This document shows positions 8,668 to 19,284 of a stretch of DNA of 60,986 bases, in pieces. Source of the DNA: Thermoplasmata archaeon (GTDB lineage Archaea > Thermoplasmatota > Thermoplasmata > WALJ01); the NCBI GenBank assembly GCA_027006785.1, contig JALTFR010000018.1, forward strand, positions 1-60,986, in the 5' to 3' direction. The translations under genes and the position numbers were made by a program. The first letter of the stretch is position 1. Each line of letters starts with the position of its first letter. The notes under the pieces were generated by a model. That model ran no database searches, was not told the origin of the DNA, and saw only the letters and a program-made list of their open reading frames with translations.

Positions 8668-9627
8668 TCAATCGCCAGCGGTTTTCCACACCCTCGGGTA
8701 TGTCCCTGCTTCCATGTAAACGCGCCTCGGCCTCGCAGCGATGCCCCCGTTCCTCTTGAGCATCTCCATGCTGCTCATCTCGGCCGTTGCGCTCTCTATC
8801 ACCTCTCCTTTGAGGGTGAATATCGCGATCATATCCCCTTTCTTTATGCCCTCGTCCACGGCCACTATCCCCTTCACCGATAGCTCGGCTCCGTGGCAGA
8901 GGGCATCCACCGCTGTGTCCTTCACGATGACCTTAGGCATTTTATCGAATATCCTTTCAACCGGAAGAAGCACCTTCCTGAGATACGACCCGTCCCCTTC
9001 CTTCCAGAAGACATACGCATCCTTGAGGTCGTGCAGGGTTATCGCCTCGGATTCAAGGAAGTGAGCGCTCCTCGTCCGTCTCAGTTCAACCATGTTCGCC
9101 CCGACGCCCATGGCCTCGCCTATGTCGTGGCATAGCGTCCTTATGTATGTGCCGGACTGAACCGATGCCCTGAAAAGCGCGTAATTTCCCTTCATCTCGA
9201 TCAGTTCAAGGCTGTATATCTCACGAACCCTGAGAGCCCTTTTGACAGCGGAGCGCACGGGTGGCATCTGGTAGATCCTGCCTGTGAACTCCTTGAACAT
9301 ACGCTCCACATCCCTCTTTGAGACCGAACTGTGGAACTTCATCAGCCCGACATACTCCTTTCCTTCGTCCAGCAGAACATCAATTGCTTTGGTTGCCCTT
9401 CCTATCGCTACAGGAAGCACTCCCGTCACATGGGGGTCCAGTGTACCGCTGTGCCCTGTGTTGTCCACCTCGAGTATCTGCTTCACCCATGCGGAGACCT
9501 GATGGCTCGTCGGTCCCTGCGGCTTATCTATTATCACGATTGATGATTTTAACAGTTCCTTTATGCTCCTATCCTCGGGCCTCTTTCCGTACGGCCCTGG
9601 CCGCTCCCCTTCAATCCTCGTGAGCAT
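8668..9627 (-). CDS. cbf5: tRNA/rRNA pseudouridine synthase Cbf5/TruB
   Basis: IIDKPQGPTSHQVSAWVKQILEVDNTGHSGTLDPHVTGVLPVAIGRATK; PUA domain; start estimated at MLTRIEGE. Confidence 0.95.
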   Translation of the reverse strand: MLTRIEGERPGPYGKRPEDRSIKELLKSSIVIIDKPQGPTSHQVSAWVKQILEVDNTGHSGTLDPHVTGVLPVAIGRATKAIDVLLDEGKEYVGLMKFHSSVSKRDVERMFKEFTGRIYQMPPVRSAVKRALRVREIYSLELIEMKGNYALFRASVQSGTYIRTLCHDIGEAMGVGANMVELRRTRSAHFLESEAITLHDLKDAYVFWKEGDGSYLRKVLLPVERIFDKMPKVIVKDTAVDALCHGAELSVKGIVAVDEGIKKGDMIAIFTLKGEVIESATAEMSSMEMLKRNGGIAARPRRVYMEAGTYPRVWKTAGD

Positions 9628-10156
9628 GCTCCACCCCTGCCTCATGAAGAAGCCTCTCTGCAAGTGCTTCAGGGCCCATGTGGGATGAATCCAGGACAAG
9701 GTCGTATATGGATGTGTCCCTGATGTCTATTCCGTAGTATTTCATGTATCGCTCATACTCCGACCTTTCGCGCTCCAGAAGCTCCTGTTCAACCCTAGAT
9801 ATGTCCTTTCCCTCGCGCCCTGCGATGCGCTCCGCCCTTATGGGAAAATCTGCGGTGACATACACCCTGAAAGCAGGGATTCCGTGCTTATATGTCATGT
9901 ATCCGGTGAGCCTTCCGTCGAAGATCGCATCCTCATTCTCCTTTGCTATCTCCACCATCCTCTCGTCCAGGCCCCTGTCTATGCTCTCATCCTTTTCTGC
10001 AAGCCTTCCGAAGTCCTCAAGGCTCATCCCCCGCTCCTCCGCCATGTCCCTGAAGATCTGGCCGGCATATATCAGTTCCATCCCTGTTCTCTCGGATATC
10101 AGCCTTGCGAGGGTCGTCTTACCGCTTCCCGGTGGGCCGCTGATGGTTATCCTCAC
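9611..10156 (-). CDS. cmk: cytidylate kinase, GTG start
   Basis: VRITISGPPGSGKTTLARLISERTGMELIYAGQIFRDMAEERGMSLEDF. Confidence 0.9.
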   Translation of the reverse strand: MRITISGPPGSGKTTLARLISERTGMELIYAGQIFRDMAEERGMSLEDFGRLAEKDESIDRGLDERMVEIAKENEDAIFDGRLTGYMTYKHGIPAFRVYVTADFPIRAERIAGREGKDISRVEQELLERERSEYERYMKYYGIDIRDTSIYDLVLDSSHMGPEALAERLLHEAGVEHAHED

Positions 10157-10157
10157 T

Positions 10158-10820
10158 TCATTCCTCCAGTCTGGCGAGTTCTCTCTTAAAAATGTAAATC
10201 TTTCCCATATTGCGTATGACGTAACCGAATGGTATTGACATAAGAGAATACAGAAGAACCCACACCTGCAGAACATACTTGCTGAACAGAGAGACTTTCA
10301 TATTCCATGGTACACTTATATACTGATACGGAAGGGCCTCCACAAGGAGATACAGCCACGCAAAAACCGATATGAAGATTACCATGGTGTATGCCATGAC
10401 CTTGTACTGTCCGCTCATGGCCTTTGTCTGCATCTGCATCATTTCGGGCTGTATTTTCCTCAGCTTTTCCACCTTTGTGGTTTTGTTAGCCATTCTGGCG
10501 GCATTGAGCTCTTTGTTAAATGCGCTCATTATCTTCTGCACCCTCGCCTGCTCTACGAGATCAGTATGGTAAAATGTGACTGCACTTGAAAAAGCTGCCA
10601 TCGTAACGCTGGAAAGAAAGATTGTGAGGAGTATGTACTTTCCATGAAAGCCGAAAAGAGGGTAGAAGACTATGCCGACTATGGCTCCAAGAGCCATCCT
10701 CAGTTCATTGTCAAACATTGCCCATATTGCAAGAAGGGCCAGAAATATCATTATGAACCTGGACACGTCGAATATCTTAACAGGTTCTTCATTGCCTTTG
10801 CCTGTATCAACAGCCTCCAA
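10158..10820 (-). CDS. DUF106/EMC3-TMCO1-type (YidC-like) membrane protein
   Basis: FYPLFGFHGKYILLTIFLSSVTMAAFSS...IQPEMMQMQTKAMSGQYKVMAYTM. Confidence 0.88.
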   Translation of the reverse strand: MEAVDTGKGNEEPVKIFDVSRFIMIFLALLAIWAMFDNELRMALGAIVGIVFYPLFGFHGKYILLTIFLSSVTMAAFSSAVTFYHTDLVEQARVQKIMSAFNKELNAARMANKTTKVEKLRKIQPEMMQMQTKAMSGQYKVMAYTMVIFISVFAWLYLLVEALPYQYISVPWNMKVSLFSKYVLQVWVLLYSLMSIPFGYVIRNMGKIYIFKRELARLEE

Positions 10821-10869
10821 AGAATGGGAAGAGGATTGGTCGGTAATGGGTTTCTCATCCTTGCCCAGA

Positions 10870-12603
10870 TTATCCCTCCTTTCCGAAGAACTGTCTGAGC
10901 ATCGGGTGCATCTCCACCATCTGCTCCTTGCCCATGGCCTCGTACATCTGTATCATTATTCCCACGGCAAGCAGCACTCCAGTACCACTGGTATTTCCGA
11001 CCGTTCCTATCAGGTCAGCACCTGCGGCCAGCGCACCCACAAAGGCACCGCTGAACTTTGTGACCGCCGGAATATACCTTTCCAGCACCTTCTCGAGCAC
11101 CCTCGGGTCCCTTCTGAACCCGGGTATTTGCATCCCGCTCCTCTGGATGTTCTCAGCCACGGCCCTCGGGCCCATGTTCGTCGTCTCAATCCAGAATACG
11201 GCGAATATCATGGAACCGAAAATCATCACGGTCAGAAAGATTATCACCCTGGCCAGAACCTGCCACCAGCCGTGCCCGGTATACTGAAGGTATCTGGTAG
11301 GATATGCAAGAGGTAGAAGCCAGTCTCCGACACCTCTTATAGGTGTCAGATACCATGCAAGTCCTCCGGATGGCTTTGTTGAGCCGGGTTCGTAGTATCC
11401 GAGAAGAGGATTGTGGCCCAGTATCGGGAAGTTCTGAAGGGCGGGGTGCGACCAGAACAGGAGTGCAAACATTCCAATGTTGGCCAGAAGGGCCGACATC
11501 AGGATGACAGGTATGTTCGATGCATAAATCAGGTTTATCGGGTACCTACCCCTTGCTCCTCTCGCCCTTTCGTGTGACAGCGGCAGTTCCACCCTTGTGG
11601 ACTGGAAGTATGAAACAACCAGGAATATGGTTGTTGTACCAAGCAACGCCACTATCGGATTGGGCTGACTGAGGAACATCCTCTCAAAGCCCCCGTTTGC
11701 CATCTGTGATGCCGAGTAGTGCGTGAGGTAATACACTGTCTTCGGAAGGGCTCCACTCGGTATCACACTGTTCTGTATCGGCTCCCAGTTAAATGTACCG
11801 ACTATTATGGCCTGAGCAACACCTGCAGCGATGAACAGAGATATCCCTGAGCCGATACCCCATTTTGAAACGACCTCATCCATGAGAAATACTATGTAGC
11901 TGCCTGCGAAAAGCTGAAGAACTATTATCAACCTTGCGAGGAGCTGGCCATTTCCCGGACTTATGCCATCCAGCATGCTTATGAATCCGCTGTCTGGAAC
12001 GAGATATCCATATACCTGCGGTATGGCCTCAACGAATATCATGATTATGACAAGCAGTTTCTGAGTGCTCTGATACACCGCTTTATCCTCATCCTTCGTG
12101 AGGTTGAGTTTTATTATCTTTGCACCTGCGAACAACTGCATTATGATGGATGCAGTGACTATCGGCCCGATACCTAGGTGCATTATCGAACCGGATGCTC
12201 CTGCCATTATCGCCCTGAACTCTGAGAACAGGTCCAGTGTTTTCTGCTGGTCCAGACCGAATATCATGACGTTAGTGAGGGCAAAATATGTTATCAGAAT
12301 GACCAGGTCCCATGTCATCTTCATCTTGAAAGAGACATGACCGTCCGGTTTCTTTATAACGGGTATGTAACGAAGAACAGGCTTTAAGCCGTGGAGCCTG
12401 CTCTCATCCTCATCTCTTGGTACGTATGAAGCAACCATGTAAGTGAAATATGCCATCGGTGCGACGGCAAGTAGGGTCAGTGCTGTAGACAGCCAGTTGG
12501 GCTGGGCATACTTGTACCATGCGAGGACGAAAGCTGCCCAGAACAGCACGGATATCAGGCCATATACCTGATTCCTCTCCTGTTCATCGTTATCTTCAGG
12601 CAT
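10870..12603 (-). CDS. secY: preprotein translocase subunit SecY
   Basis: 577 aa, multi-TM; LMDEVVSKWGIGSGISLFIAAGVAQAI and FRRDPRVLEKVLERYIPAVTKFSGAFVG. Confidence 0.96.
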   Translation of the reverse strand: MPEDNDEQERNQVYGLISVLFWAAFVLAWYKYAQPNWLSTALTLLAVAPMAYFTYMVASYVPRDEDESRLHGLKPVLRYIPVIKKPDGHVSFKMKMTWDLVILITYFALTNVMIFGLDQQKTLDLFSEFRAIMAGASGSIMHLGIGPIVTASIIMQLFAGAKIIKLNLTKDEDKAVYQSTQKLLVIIMIFVEAIPQVYGYLVPDSGFISMLDGISPGNGQLLARLIIVLQLFAGSYIVFLMDEVVSKWGIGSGISLFIAAGVAQAIIVGTFNWEPIQNSVIPSGALPKTVYYLTHYSASQMANGGFERMFLSQPNPIVALLGTTTIFLVVSYFQSTRVELPLSHERARGARGRYPINLIYASNIPVILMSALLANIGMFALLFWSHPALQNFPILGHNPLLGYYEPGSTKPSGGLAWYLTPIRGVGDWLLPLAYPTRYLQYTGHGWWQVLARVIIFLTVMIFGSMIFAVFWIETTNMGPRAVAENIQRSGMQIPGFRRDPRVLEKVLERYIPAVTKFSGAFVGALAAGADLIGTVGNTSGTGVLLAVGIMIQMYEAMGKEQMVEMHPMLRQFFGKEG

Positions 12604-13030
12604 TTACCTCAACCTCGCCCCCAACATTCTTTATCTTATCAATCGCTCTTTCTGTTGCCTCATCGACCTTTATCCTCATGGGAGTGCTTACCTTTCCGGC
12701 ACCCAGAAGTTTGTCTATTCCCATGGCTGTGAGGTCGATCACATAGATTTCTCCGTCCTTCACTGCTATGCCCTGATCTTCAAGGCTCTTGAGGCGATCC
12801 TGTATCTCTCCGACATTGATGGTCACAGGCTTCTCCACAAGTTCAGGCGCTCTCTTGAAGCCATGTCTTCCGAAGTGGAGCGGATCCTCCTTCATTATAG
12901 CGATCTTTCGGTGCTTCCATATCCCTGCGTTTCCGACGCCGCCTCTCTTTCCGTGTCCTCTGCGGGCCTTTTTTCCGTGTCCATGTGTCCTCATTCCTCT
13001 GAACTTCTCATTCCTCTTTGACATCATCAT
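12596..13030 (-). CDS. rpl15: 50S ribosomal protein L15
   Basis: FRGMRTHGHGKKARRGHGKRGGVGNAG. Confidence 0.96.
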   Translation of the reverse strand: MMMSKRNEKFRGMRTHGHGKKARRGHGKRGGVGNAGIWKHRKIAIMKEDPLHFGRHGFKRAPELVEKPVTINVGEIQDRLKSLEDQGIAVKDGEIYVIDLTAMGIDKLLGAGKVSTPMRIKVDEATERAIDKIKNVGGEVEVNA

Positions 13031-13508
13031 TCCCCCGCTCGTCCATCATTCTTTCAAGGAGGGCATTTATGTCCTTTCCTCTGTATCCGAGGGCTCCACC
13101 CACAGAGTAAGCCCTCTTTATCGTTCTGTATCCCTTTCTGGGAGGGTTCAGCCTGAATACCGGCTTGAATCCATCTATCTTCGAAAGGTTTAGCTTATTA
13201 TCACATACTGCCTTTGCGAGTTCGCCTATACTATTATATTCGGTATTCTCCCTCACAAAACCCTCACTTATCGGGTGGCCGCCATCTATGCGCCCCCTGA
13301 GGAGGAGCAGTTGTGTCATGGTGGGCTCGTCTATCTCGCCCCATGTGACATAGTCCTTTACCTTCTGAAGCATGCCTCTGTAAGATGGAGTGTCGGGAAT
13401 CACCACACAGTGGTTTACCCTGTTGAGCCTGAGCATCTCCATGGTATCTTCTATATCCTCTTTTATGTTTACGGTACCTCTTACTCTGATAACAGCATAG
13501 GCCATCAT
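13008..13508 (-). CDS. rpl30: 50S ribosomal protein L30
   Basis: [55 protein letters not shown]. Confidence 0.95.
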   Translation of the reverse strand: MMAYAVIRVRGTVNIKEDIEDTMEMLRLNRVNHCVVIPDTPSYRGMLQKVKDYVTWGEIDEPTMTQLLLLRGRIDGGHPISEGFVRENTEYNSIGELAKAVCDNKLNLSKIDGFKPVFRLNPPRKGYRTIKRAYSVGGALGYRGKDINALLERMMDERGNDDVKEE

Positions 13509-14128
13509 TCACCACCTCTTGAGAGCTCTTCGTGCATTCTCGTTGCAGAGAGGTTCTTAAGTGCGTTATACACCGCATAAGCATAGTTCACAGTAGTCTT
13601 TGTGTGACCCTTGGTGAATCCCCATACATCCTTCACTCCTGCAAGACCGAGAATTATCTTTGCAGTGTTTCCGGTAGCAAGACCCACACCTCTGGGAGCC
13701 GGCTTGAGCGTGACTCTGGCCGATCCACTCCTTCCTTCCGTCTTTATCAGCAGAGAATGTGGCTGCCCGCACCCACATTCCCACGAGCCGCAGCCTCTCT
13801 TGACCTCGATTATGTGAAGCTTGGCATTGTCTATGGCCTTCCTTATGGTGGGCCCTACCTCTTTTCCCTTTGCCATGCCTATGCCCACAAAGCCATCCCT
13901 GTTTCCGACAACAGCCGCAACCGAGAATCTGGGCCTTCTTCCTGAATCCGTCATCCTCTGAACCATTCTAACGTCAAGTACTTCGTCCTCAAGTTCTGGG
14001 AGGAGTATGTCCACTATCTGCGGCTCTTTAAGAGGAAGCCTGGAATCGAGAGCTTCCTTCATGCTCGTAATCTTTCCCTCTTTGACGAGCATTCCCAGCC
14101 TTGTCTTTGGTTCCCACTCTTCCGCCAT
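13505..14128 (-). CDS. rps5: 30S ribosomal protein S5
   Basis: [51 protein letters not shown]. Confidence 0.96.
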   Translation of the reverse strand: MAEEWEPKTRLGMLVKEGKITSMKEALDSRLPLKEPQIVDILLPELEDEVLDVRMVQRMTDSGRRPRFSVAAVVGNRDGFVGIGMAKGKEVGPTIRKAIDNAKLHIIEVKRGCGSWECGCGQPHSLLIKTEGRSGSARVTLKPAPRGVGLATGNTAKIILGLAGVKDVWGFTKGHTKTTVNYAYAVYNALKNLSATRMHEELSRGGE

Positions 14129-14130
14129 GT

Positions 14131-14637
14131 TTATGCCTCCTCTATTCTGGCCTTCACTTCCTCAAACATCCCGACCACATCTTCTGATATGTGAGCACCC
14201 TTTATCCTCTCATCGTCCGGAAGCTCCGATTCACCGTGAGATATCTCCAATCCAGCATCTACGAGTCCTTTGAGTGCTGCAAATGCCCTGCATCCTCTGG
14301 AGGGCTTGCTGAGGCCCATATCGAATACGGCTTTGGTGATGCCGTTCTTGAGCGCCTTCTTTCCTGCAAGATAGCCTGTAAGGTATGCAGCCGGTGTGCT
14401 GCCATAGCTTCTTGACCAGCCATATTTCGAAAGCTCTTTGGATGTTGCGTGTGCAAGTATCCTGTCACCGGCATAGTCGAATGCGGCCACCTGCACGATA
14501 ATATATCTGTTGCTTCTCCTGTAAAGAGCCCTTGGAAGCCCGGATTTCAGAAGCCTGAGCCTGTATCTGAAATCGGTCTTTCCCTCTCTTCTTCTCCTGA
14601 ATGGAGCCCTGTATCTAGGTCCGCCTGCCATCTTCAT
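14131..14637 (-). CDS. rpl18: 50S ribosomal protein L18
   Basis: [42 protein letters not shown]. Confidence 0.95.
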   Translation of the reverse strand: MKMAGGPRYRAPFRRRREGKTDFRYRLRLLKSGLPRALYRRSNRYIIVQVAAFDYAGDRILAHATSKELSKYGWSRSYGSTPAAYLTGYLAGKKALKNGITKAVFDMGLSKPSRGCRAFAALKGLVDAGLEISHGESELPDDERIKGAHISEDVVGMFEEVKARIEEA

Positions 14638-15089
14638 TCCTCCTCGATATGCCCGTCTGACTTCAGATGAAGTTTAAGATGGGCCTTGCTCCTATACATT
14701 CCTCCTTTGGCTCTCATGTAGTATTTCCTGTACTCCTGAGGGGTTATTTTCCCGGAATCCCTGAGCTCTTTCAACTCCGACCTTATGGGCCTTATCCTGG
14801 TCATCCACTTCTCTTTCTTGGATGTGCCGGCGAGCTTCTTTCCCTTTCTGCTTCCTGGGCCCTTTCTTCTTCCTTTCTTCTTTTGCTCGGAGATATACCG
14901 GGCTCTTCCACGGGAAACGCCTTTTTTCTGCCTCTTCTGAATCACATTCCGGTCTATAAGCTCTTTGATATCCTCTCTTGTTATGGCATCTGCCACTTCA
15001 TCTAGGTGTTCAGGGCTTATCCAAACACGGTTCACACCGCATTTGAGCATATCCGCTGCAATCCTTTTCTGATACTTGACATCCATCAT
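14634..15089 (-). CDS. rpl19e: 50S ribosomal protein L19e
   Basis: YQKRIAADMLKCGVNRVWISPEHLDEVADAITREDIKELI. Confidence 0.95.
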   Translation of the reverse strand: MMDVKYQKRIAADMLKCGVNRVWISPEHLDEVADAITREDIKELIDRNVIQKRQKKGVSRGRARYISEQKKKGRRKGPGSRKGKKLAGTSKKEKWMTRIRPIRSELKELRDSGKITPQEYRKYYMRAKGGMYRSKAHLKLHLKSDGHIEEE

Positions 15090-15535
15090 TACGACCCCCT
15101 GTTGAGCACTCTTATTCCGAGCTTCTCCGCCTTCTCTATTATCGCTATTCTCTTCCTTGTGCCCACGCCATGAGCTATCCTTGCTGCCTCTTTCTTAGGG
15201 TCCATACCCTCAAGGTCGGATGGATTGTTAACCAGAACCTCTTTGAAACCAGAAGGATGCAGCCCCCTGGCCATTTTAGGGCCTCTGTATCCTATCGAGA
15301 CCTTTTTAGGCCTGTATCCGTATCCTCTTCTCATGCTGGAGTGAAGCCCTCTCGGCTTTCTCCACCTTCCATCTGAGAGCCTTTTGAATCTGAACCATTC
15401 CTGTCTGTGGAACTCTGGCCTCTTTCTGTTCTTCTCATCGCGTAGTTTGAGAGCCTCTACTGTCTCATTGTCCAGTTCGGGCTTTTGTTTCATAAGGCTC
15501 TTATCCTGCTTCTTTTTTCTGGCCAAGTCAATCAC
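15089..15535 (-). CDS. rpl32e: 50S ribosomal protein L32e
   Basis: RPEFHRQEWFRFKRLSDGRWRKPRGLHSSMRRGYGYRPKKVSIGYRGPK. Confidence 0.95.
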   Translation of the reverse strand: MIDLARKKKQDKSLMKQKPELDNETVEALKLRDEKNRKRPEFHRQEWFRFKRLSDGRWRKPRGLHSSMRRGYGYRPKKVSIGYRGPKMARGLHPSGFKEVLVNNPSDLEGMDPKKEAARIAHGVGTRKRIAIIEKAEKLGIRVLNRGS

Positions 15536-16071
15536 CCTTTCTTGATTATGTATATTCCATCCTGGAACACACGAATATCATATCCTTTTATCTTTGTCGC
15601 TCTCTCTATGTTAGCCGCCGTCTGTCCTGCCTTCTCCTTGTCTATGCTGGATATCTTGACGATGTCCTTGTCTATGTTTACCTTGACTCCGTCCAGTATC
15701 TTCGCTGTCCTTGGCTTCTTTTCACCGAGGAAGTTCTCTATGACAAAGGTATCTCCCTTTACGGATATCTTCACAGGGAAATGCGAGTAAACAAGCTTCA
15801 TGTGGTACTCGAATCCCTCGGTAACACCCTTTATCATGTTGTTTATGTGGGCCGCCCACGTACCGACGAGGGCCTTTTCCTCTTTTCTTGGAAATTCACA
15901 GTAAACTGAGACTTTGTCTCCCTTCACCTCGATCTGCAACTTCGGGTGTATGAACTGCCTTCTAAGATCTCCCTTCGGTCCGCTGACGATTATCTCGTCA
16001 CCTGACTTCTCGACCTTTACTTCAGGGGGAACCGTTATGTCCTTTCTGATTATTCCTGCAACCGGCATCAT
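15532..16071 (-). CDS. rpl6: 50S ribosomal protein L6
   Basis: KSGDEIIVSGPKGDLRRQFIHPKLQIEVKGD. Confidence 0.95.
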   Translation of the reverse strand: MMPVAGIIRKDITVPPEVKVEKSGDEIIVSGPKGDLRRQFIHPKLQIEVKGDKVSVYCEFPRKEEKALVGTWAAHINNMIKGVTEGFEYHMKLVYSHFPVKISVKGDTFVIENFLGEKKPRTAKILDGVKVNIDKDIVKISSIDKEKAGQTAANIERATKIKGYDIRVFQDGIYIIKKG

Positions 16072-16077
16072 ATCACC

Positions 16078-16467
16078 TCAGTACACATAGGCTAGGAGTT
16101 TTCCCCCTATGCCCATGTCCTTAGCCTCGCTGTTCGATATCACTCCTTTTGTCGTGGATATAACCAGTATTCCGAAGTTCTTTCCCGGAAGGTATCTTCT
16201 CTCGAATTTCTCTATCTCATCCTTTTTAACGGAGAACCTTGGCTTCACAACACCGCAGCTGTTCAGCATGCCGTTGAGCTTCACCACGAACTCTCCGCCC
16301 CTTCCGTTCTCAACAAGTTCGAATTCCTGGATATAACCGTATTTCTGCATCACATTGAGTACTCTTCCGGTGAGCTTGGATGCGGGAGACACCGTACATT
16401 CCATCTTTCCGCTCAGTTTTGCGTTCTTGATGGATATGAGAGCATCGTTAAGTGGATCGTGCTGCAT
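16078..16467 (-). CDS. rps8: 30S ribosomal protein S8
   Basis: DPLNDALISIKNAKLSGKMECTVSPASKLTGRVLNVMQKYGYI. Confidence 0.95.
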   Translation of the reverse strand: MQHDPLNDALISIKNAKLSGKMECTVSPASKLTGRVLNVMQKYGYIQEFELVENGRGGEFVVKLNGMLNSCGVVKPRFSVKKDEIEKFERRYLPGKNFGILVISTTKGVISNSEAKDMGIGGKLLAYVY

Positions 16468-16479
16468 CTTTATACCTCC

Positions 16480-16626
16480 TTATGAATGCTTCTTGAATCC
16501 GAGCTGCGGGGCAATCTCTCTGAAGCACTGCCTGCAGAGGTGCATCCCGTATCTCCTCACGATTCCTCTCTTCCTTCCGCATCTTTCGCATCCTTCCTTC
16601 CTTCCAAACTTCTTCTTGGGCTCCAT
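16480..16626 (-). CDS. rps14: 30S ribosomal protein S14 (zinc-binding type)
   Basis: Absent from the supplied ORF track (48 aa); [48 protein letters not shown], four Cys, between L5 and S8. Confidence 0.95.
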   Translation of the reverse strand: MEPKKKFGRKEGCERCGRKRGIVRRYGMHLCRQCFREIAPQLGFKKHS

Positions 16627-17156
16627 CAGCTCACCTCTCTGATTATGACGGCATTGAATTCCTTCTCGGCGAACTCGATACCTTCTTCCCTGCTTATCCT
16701 CTGCTTGGCAGGGAGCTTTTTCCTTTCCTTCTTCCTCTCAGCTATCCTGTAACCCTTTCTTTTGAGAACTACTGATATGTCCATTCCGAAGACACCTATC
16801 TCGGGGTCATATTTCACGCCCTCAAATGTTGTATGGTCCTTTATGCCGAAGGAGAAATTGCCTTCAGGGTCGAACGAGTAGTCTGCAAGCCTGTATTCTT
16901 TTGTCCAGAGCGCTCTCTTCACAAAATCCGTGGCATCCTTGCCTCTTAGGGTAACCTTGACACCAATGGGCATATGCTTCCTGATGTTGAAATCCCTGTT
17001 TGTCATGCGTGACTGGGTCCTTACCGGCTTATGTCCCGTGAGCATCTGGAGGACCTTCTCTGCCTTGACAAGACGCTCTCCAGCCTCTCCTACTCCGATG
17101 TTAACAACAACCTTGTAAACTCCTATTTTTCTCATGGGATTGGACTTCTCACTCAT
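16626..17156 (-). CDS. rpl5: 50S ribosomal protein L5
   Basis: [58 protein letters not shown]. Confidence 0.96.
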   Translation of the reverse strand: MSEKSNPMRKIGVYKVVVNIGVGEAGERLVKAEKVLQMLTGHKPVRTQSRMTNRDFNIRKHMPIGVKVTLRGKDATDFVKRALWTKEYRLADYSFDPEGNFSFGIKDHTTFEGVKYDPEIGVFGMDISVVLKRKGYRIAERKKERKKLPAKQRISREEGIEFAEKEFNAVIIREVS

Positions 17157-17862
17157 CTATACCAACCTCCGGAAGCTTTATTTCGGGGGTATCAAGGCCC
17201 ACTATGAAGACGTTGTCCTTCACTGTCTCGAATCCTTCTTTGAACCTGACGATATTCGGATGCGGCCCTTTTATGACCTCATACTCGGAGAGCACAGCGA
17301 GACTTCCCCTGTGGCTTCCGCCTATAATGAGCGCTCTGCTGCCCTCTTCCATCTTCAGATGCTTCAGTATCTTCTGTTCTGGCACAGATATCTTCAGAAC
17401 ATCTCCGGTTTTGTAAATATCTTTTTCAACCAGAATGTTCCTTCCATCGTGCAGATTCAACTGTATAACTCCGTGCCTTATCGTTGTCTTGTCATCTATC
17501 CTTACAAGCTTCCATTTTGCCCTTTCGGAATCTATCGCCGTCAGAGCAAGCCTTCCGCGGGCATCGAAAAGCATCCTGTAATGTTCGCCGGTTTCAGGTA
17601 TGGATACGACATCCATCAGACCTACGGGGGCCTTATAGTCTCTCTCGGGTCTGCCATCAATATATATCTTTCTTGAGCCAATTATTTTTCTGGCCTCTTT
17701 CATTGTATCGGCATAATTCAATATATCTCTGACCACGACTCCGAGTGGCATTGCATGGGATATCGGGTGCTTTCCCGGAGAGGGCTTTACAAACCATACT
17801 TTCTGTTTTCTCGGGAGTTTCCATGACTTTGGTATGGTAATGGCCTTTATATGATTGCTCAT
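17149..17862 (-). CDS. rps4e: 30S ribosomal protein S4e
   Basis: NHIKAITIPKSWKLPRKQKVWFVKPSPGKHPISHAMPLGVVVRDIL. Confidence 0.95.
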   Translation of the reverse strand: MSNHIKAITIPKSWKLPRKQKVWFVKPSPGKHPISHAMPLGVVVRDILNYADTMKEARKIIGSRKIYIDGRPERDYKAPVGLMDVVSIPETGEHYRMLFDARGRLALTAIDSERAKWKLVRIDDKTTIRHGVIQLNLHDGRNILVEKDIYKTGDVLKISVPEQKILKHLKMEEGSRALIIGGSHRGSLAVLSEYEVIKGPHPNIVRFKEGFETVKDNVFIVGLDTPEIKLPEVGIDE

Positions 17863-18239
17863 TCAGATGCCTCCTTTGCTTTCTTTTCAAGTTCATCCAG
17901 CTTTCTCTTTCTCCACGGGTCTGATGTGTCGAGTTTGGTTATTATTACATTCGAAGGGTGTATCGGCCTGCTTACCTGTTTTTCATCCGATTTTGCTATG
18001 GTAACTCCCTCTATGTGAAGCAGATATCTTGTTCTGTCAACAGAAGATACCTTTTCAGTGTGCCCTGTAAATGCACCTCTCACTATCTGAACCACATCTC
18101 CCTTCCTTACAGTCATTGACCTTATACCGTATTTTTTCCTGAGTTCAGGGCTTAGGTGGGCGGACAGCAACCTGCCTTTTCTGTGTATGGGCATGTTCCT
18201 GAGCATTTTCCTCTGCTTTCTCGGTTTAGTACTGTTCAT
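17859..18239 (-). CDS. rpl24: 50S ribosomal protein L24
   Basis: KPRKQRKMLRNMPIHRKGRLLSAHLSPELRKKYGIRSMTVRKGDVVQIVRG. Confidence 0.95.
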   Translation of the reverse strand: MNSTKPRKQRKMLRNMPIHRKGRLLSAHLSPELRKKYGIRSMTVRKGDVVQIVRGAFTGHTEKVSSVDRTRYLLHIEGVTIAKSDEKQVSRPIHPSNVIITKLDTSDPWRKRKLDELEKKAKEASE

Positions 18240-18249
18240 TCGATCACCT

Positions 18250-18648
18250 TCACACGATTATAGAGGCAGTGGCTGCTATCCTCGGCCAGCGCTCTGCCGC
18301 TTCCCTTGCCACGGGCCCCTTTATCTCGGACCCCTTCGTCTCACCCTTCGGCGTGGTTATAACTGCAGCGTTGTCCTCGAACTGCACCATCGTGCCATCC
18401 GGCCTCCTGAAAGGCCTTCTCTGGCGGACTATCACCGCGTTTATCACCTGTCTTCTCATCTCAGGAGTTCCCTTCTTCACGGAAACGACCAGAAGGTCAC
18501 CCACACCTGCGCTCGGTATCCTGTTCTTCACACCGTGGTAATTGAGCACGGATATTATCTGCACCTTCTTGGCTCCGGTGTTGTCAACGCAATCCAGAAC
18601 AGCTCCTGCCGGAAGCCCTCTGGTCTGCTTTCCTGCCAGTCCCTTCAT
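18250..18648 (-). CDS. rpl14: 50S ribosomal protein L14
   Basis: [76 protein letters not shown]. Confidence 0.95.
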   Translation of the reverse strand: MKGLAGKQTRGLPAGAVLDCVDNTGAKKVQIISVLNYHGVKNRIPSAGVGDLLVVSVKKGTPEMRRQVINAVIVRQRRPFRRPDGTMVQFEDNAAVITTPKGETKGSEIKGPVAREAAERWPRIAATASIIV

Positions 18649-19022
18649 GAGTTCACCTCCACCACAACAAATGAGACTGTTTTGCTGAGGGGCCTGCACT
18701 CCATTATTTTAACTTCATCTCCCGGCTTGGCTTCCATACATTCCGGGAGGTGCGCAGAGATCCTCTTGAACCTCTTTTCATACCTCTCATACTTCTTAAC
18801 ATAATGAAGCCTCTCAAGTTCCACAACAACCGAACCGTTCATCTTGGCTGTCTTCACCTTTCCTTGGAACATCTGTCCCCTCACGGAAAGTGTGCCGTGG
18901 AACGGGCAGTTGGGGTCATCGCACACCTTTGCTGGCGGCCTGACATCTATTCCTATGTCCCTGTGTTGGGGCTTCTTCTCCGGTTTTCCGGCTTTCTTTA
19001 TCTTCTTAACTTCCTCTGCCAT
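18645..19022 (-). CDS. rps17: 30S ribosomal protein S17
   Basis: [49 protein letters not shown]. Confidence 0.94.
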   Translation of the reverse strand: MAEEVKKIKKAGKPEKKPQHRDIGIDVRPPAKVCDDPNCPFHGTLSVRGQMFQGKVKTAKMNGSVVVELERLHYVKKYERYEKRFKRISAHLPECMEAKPGDEVKIMECRPLSKTVSFVVVEVNS

Positions 19023-19026
19023 CAGC

Positions 19027-19284
19027 TCACCTGACCTTCTTTATCCTGTCTTCTGGCCTGTACCTTATCCTCTTTCCATCCATTATAATTCCATAATTGT
19101 CGAAGGCAAGGGTCACCACATCCTTGGCCACCCTTATCTCCTTTCCATTGCTCTCAAGCACGAGCATGTTCCTGCTCTCGTCCACAACGGTTCCCTTCCT
19201 TCCCACAAGTGTCGGGTCGCTGGAATCCGCTATGCGAACCTGCATTCCTATGAACTCATGCCTTGCGAGAGTCTTTGAGTTCAG
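19027..19284 (-). CDS. rnp1: ribonuclease P protein component 1 (p29/Pop4), probable CTG start
   Basis: [50 protein letters not shown]; no ATG/GTG/TTG in frame near the expected N-terminus, CTG at 19284-19282 preceded by GGAGGTGA. Confidence 0.85.
   Translation of the reverse strand: MNSKTLARHEFIGMQVRIADSSDPTLVGRKGTVVDESRNMLVLESNGKEIRVAKDVVTLAFDNYGIIMDGKRIRYRPEDRIKKVR

Noticed and set aside
8668-12603. Unusual loss of adk, rpl34e and rpl14e from the secY-cbf5 segment
   Set aside because: These genes are not in the segment, but absence of L34e and L14e is plausible for this lineage and adk may be elsewhere; not enough to call novel.
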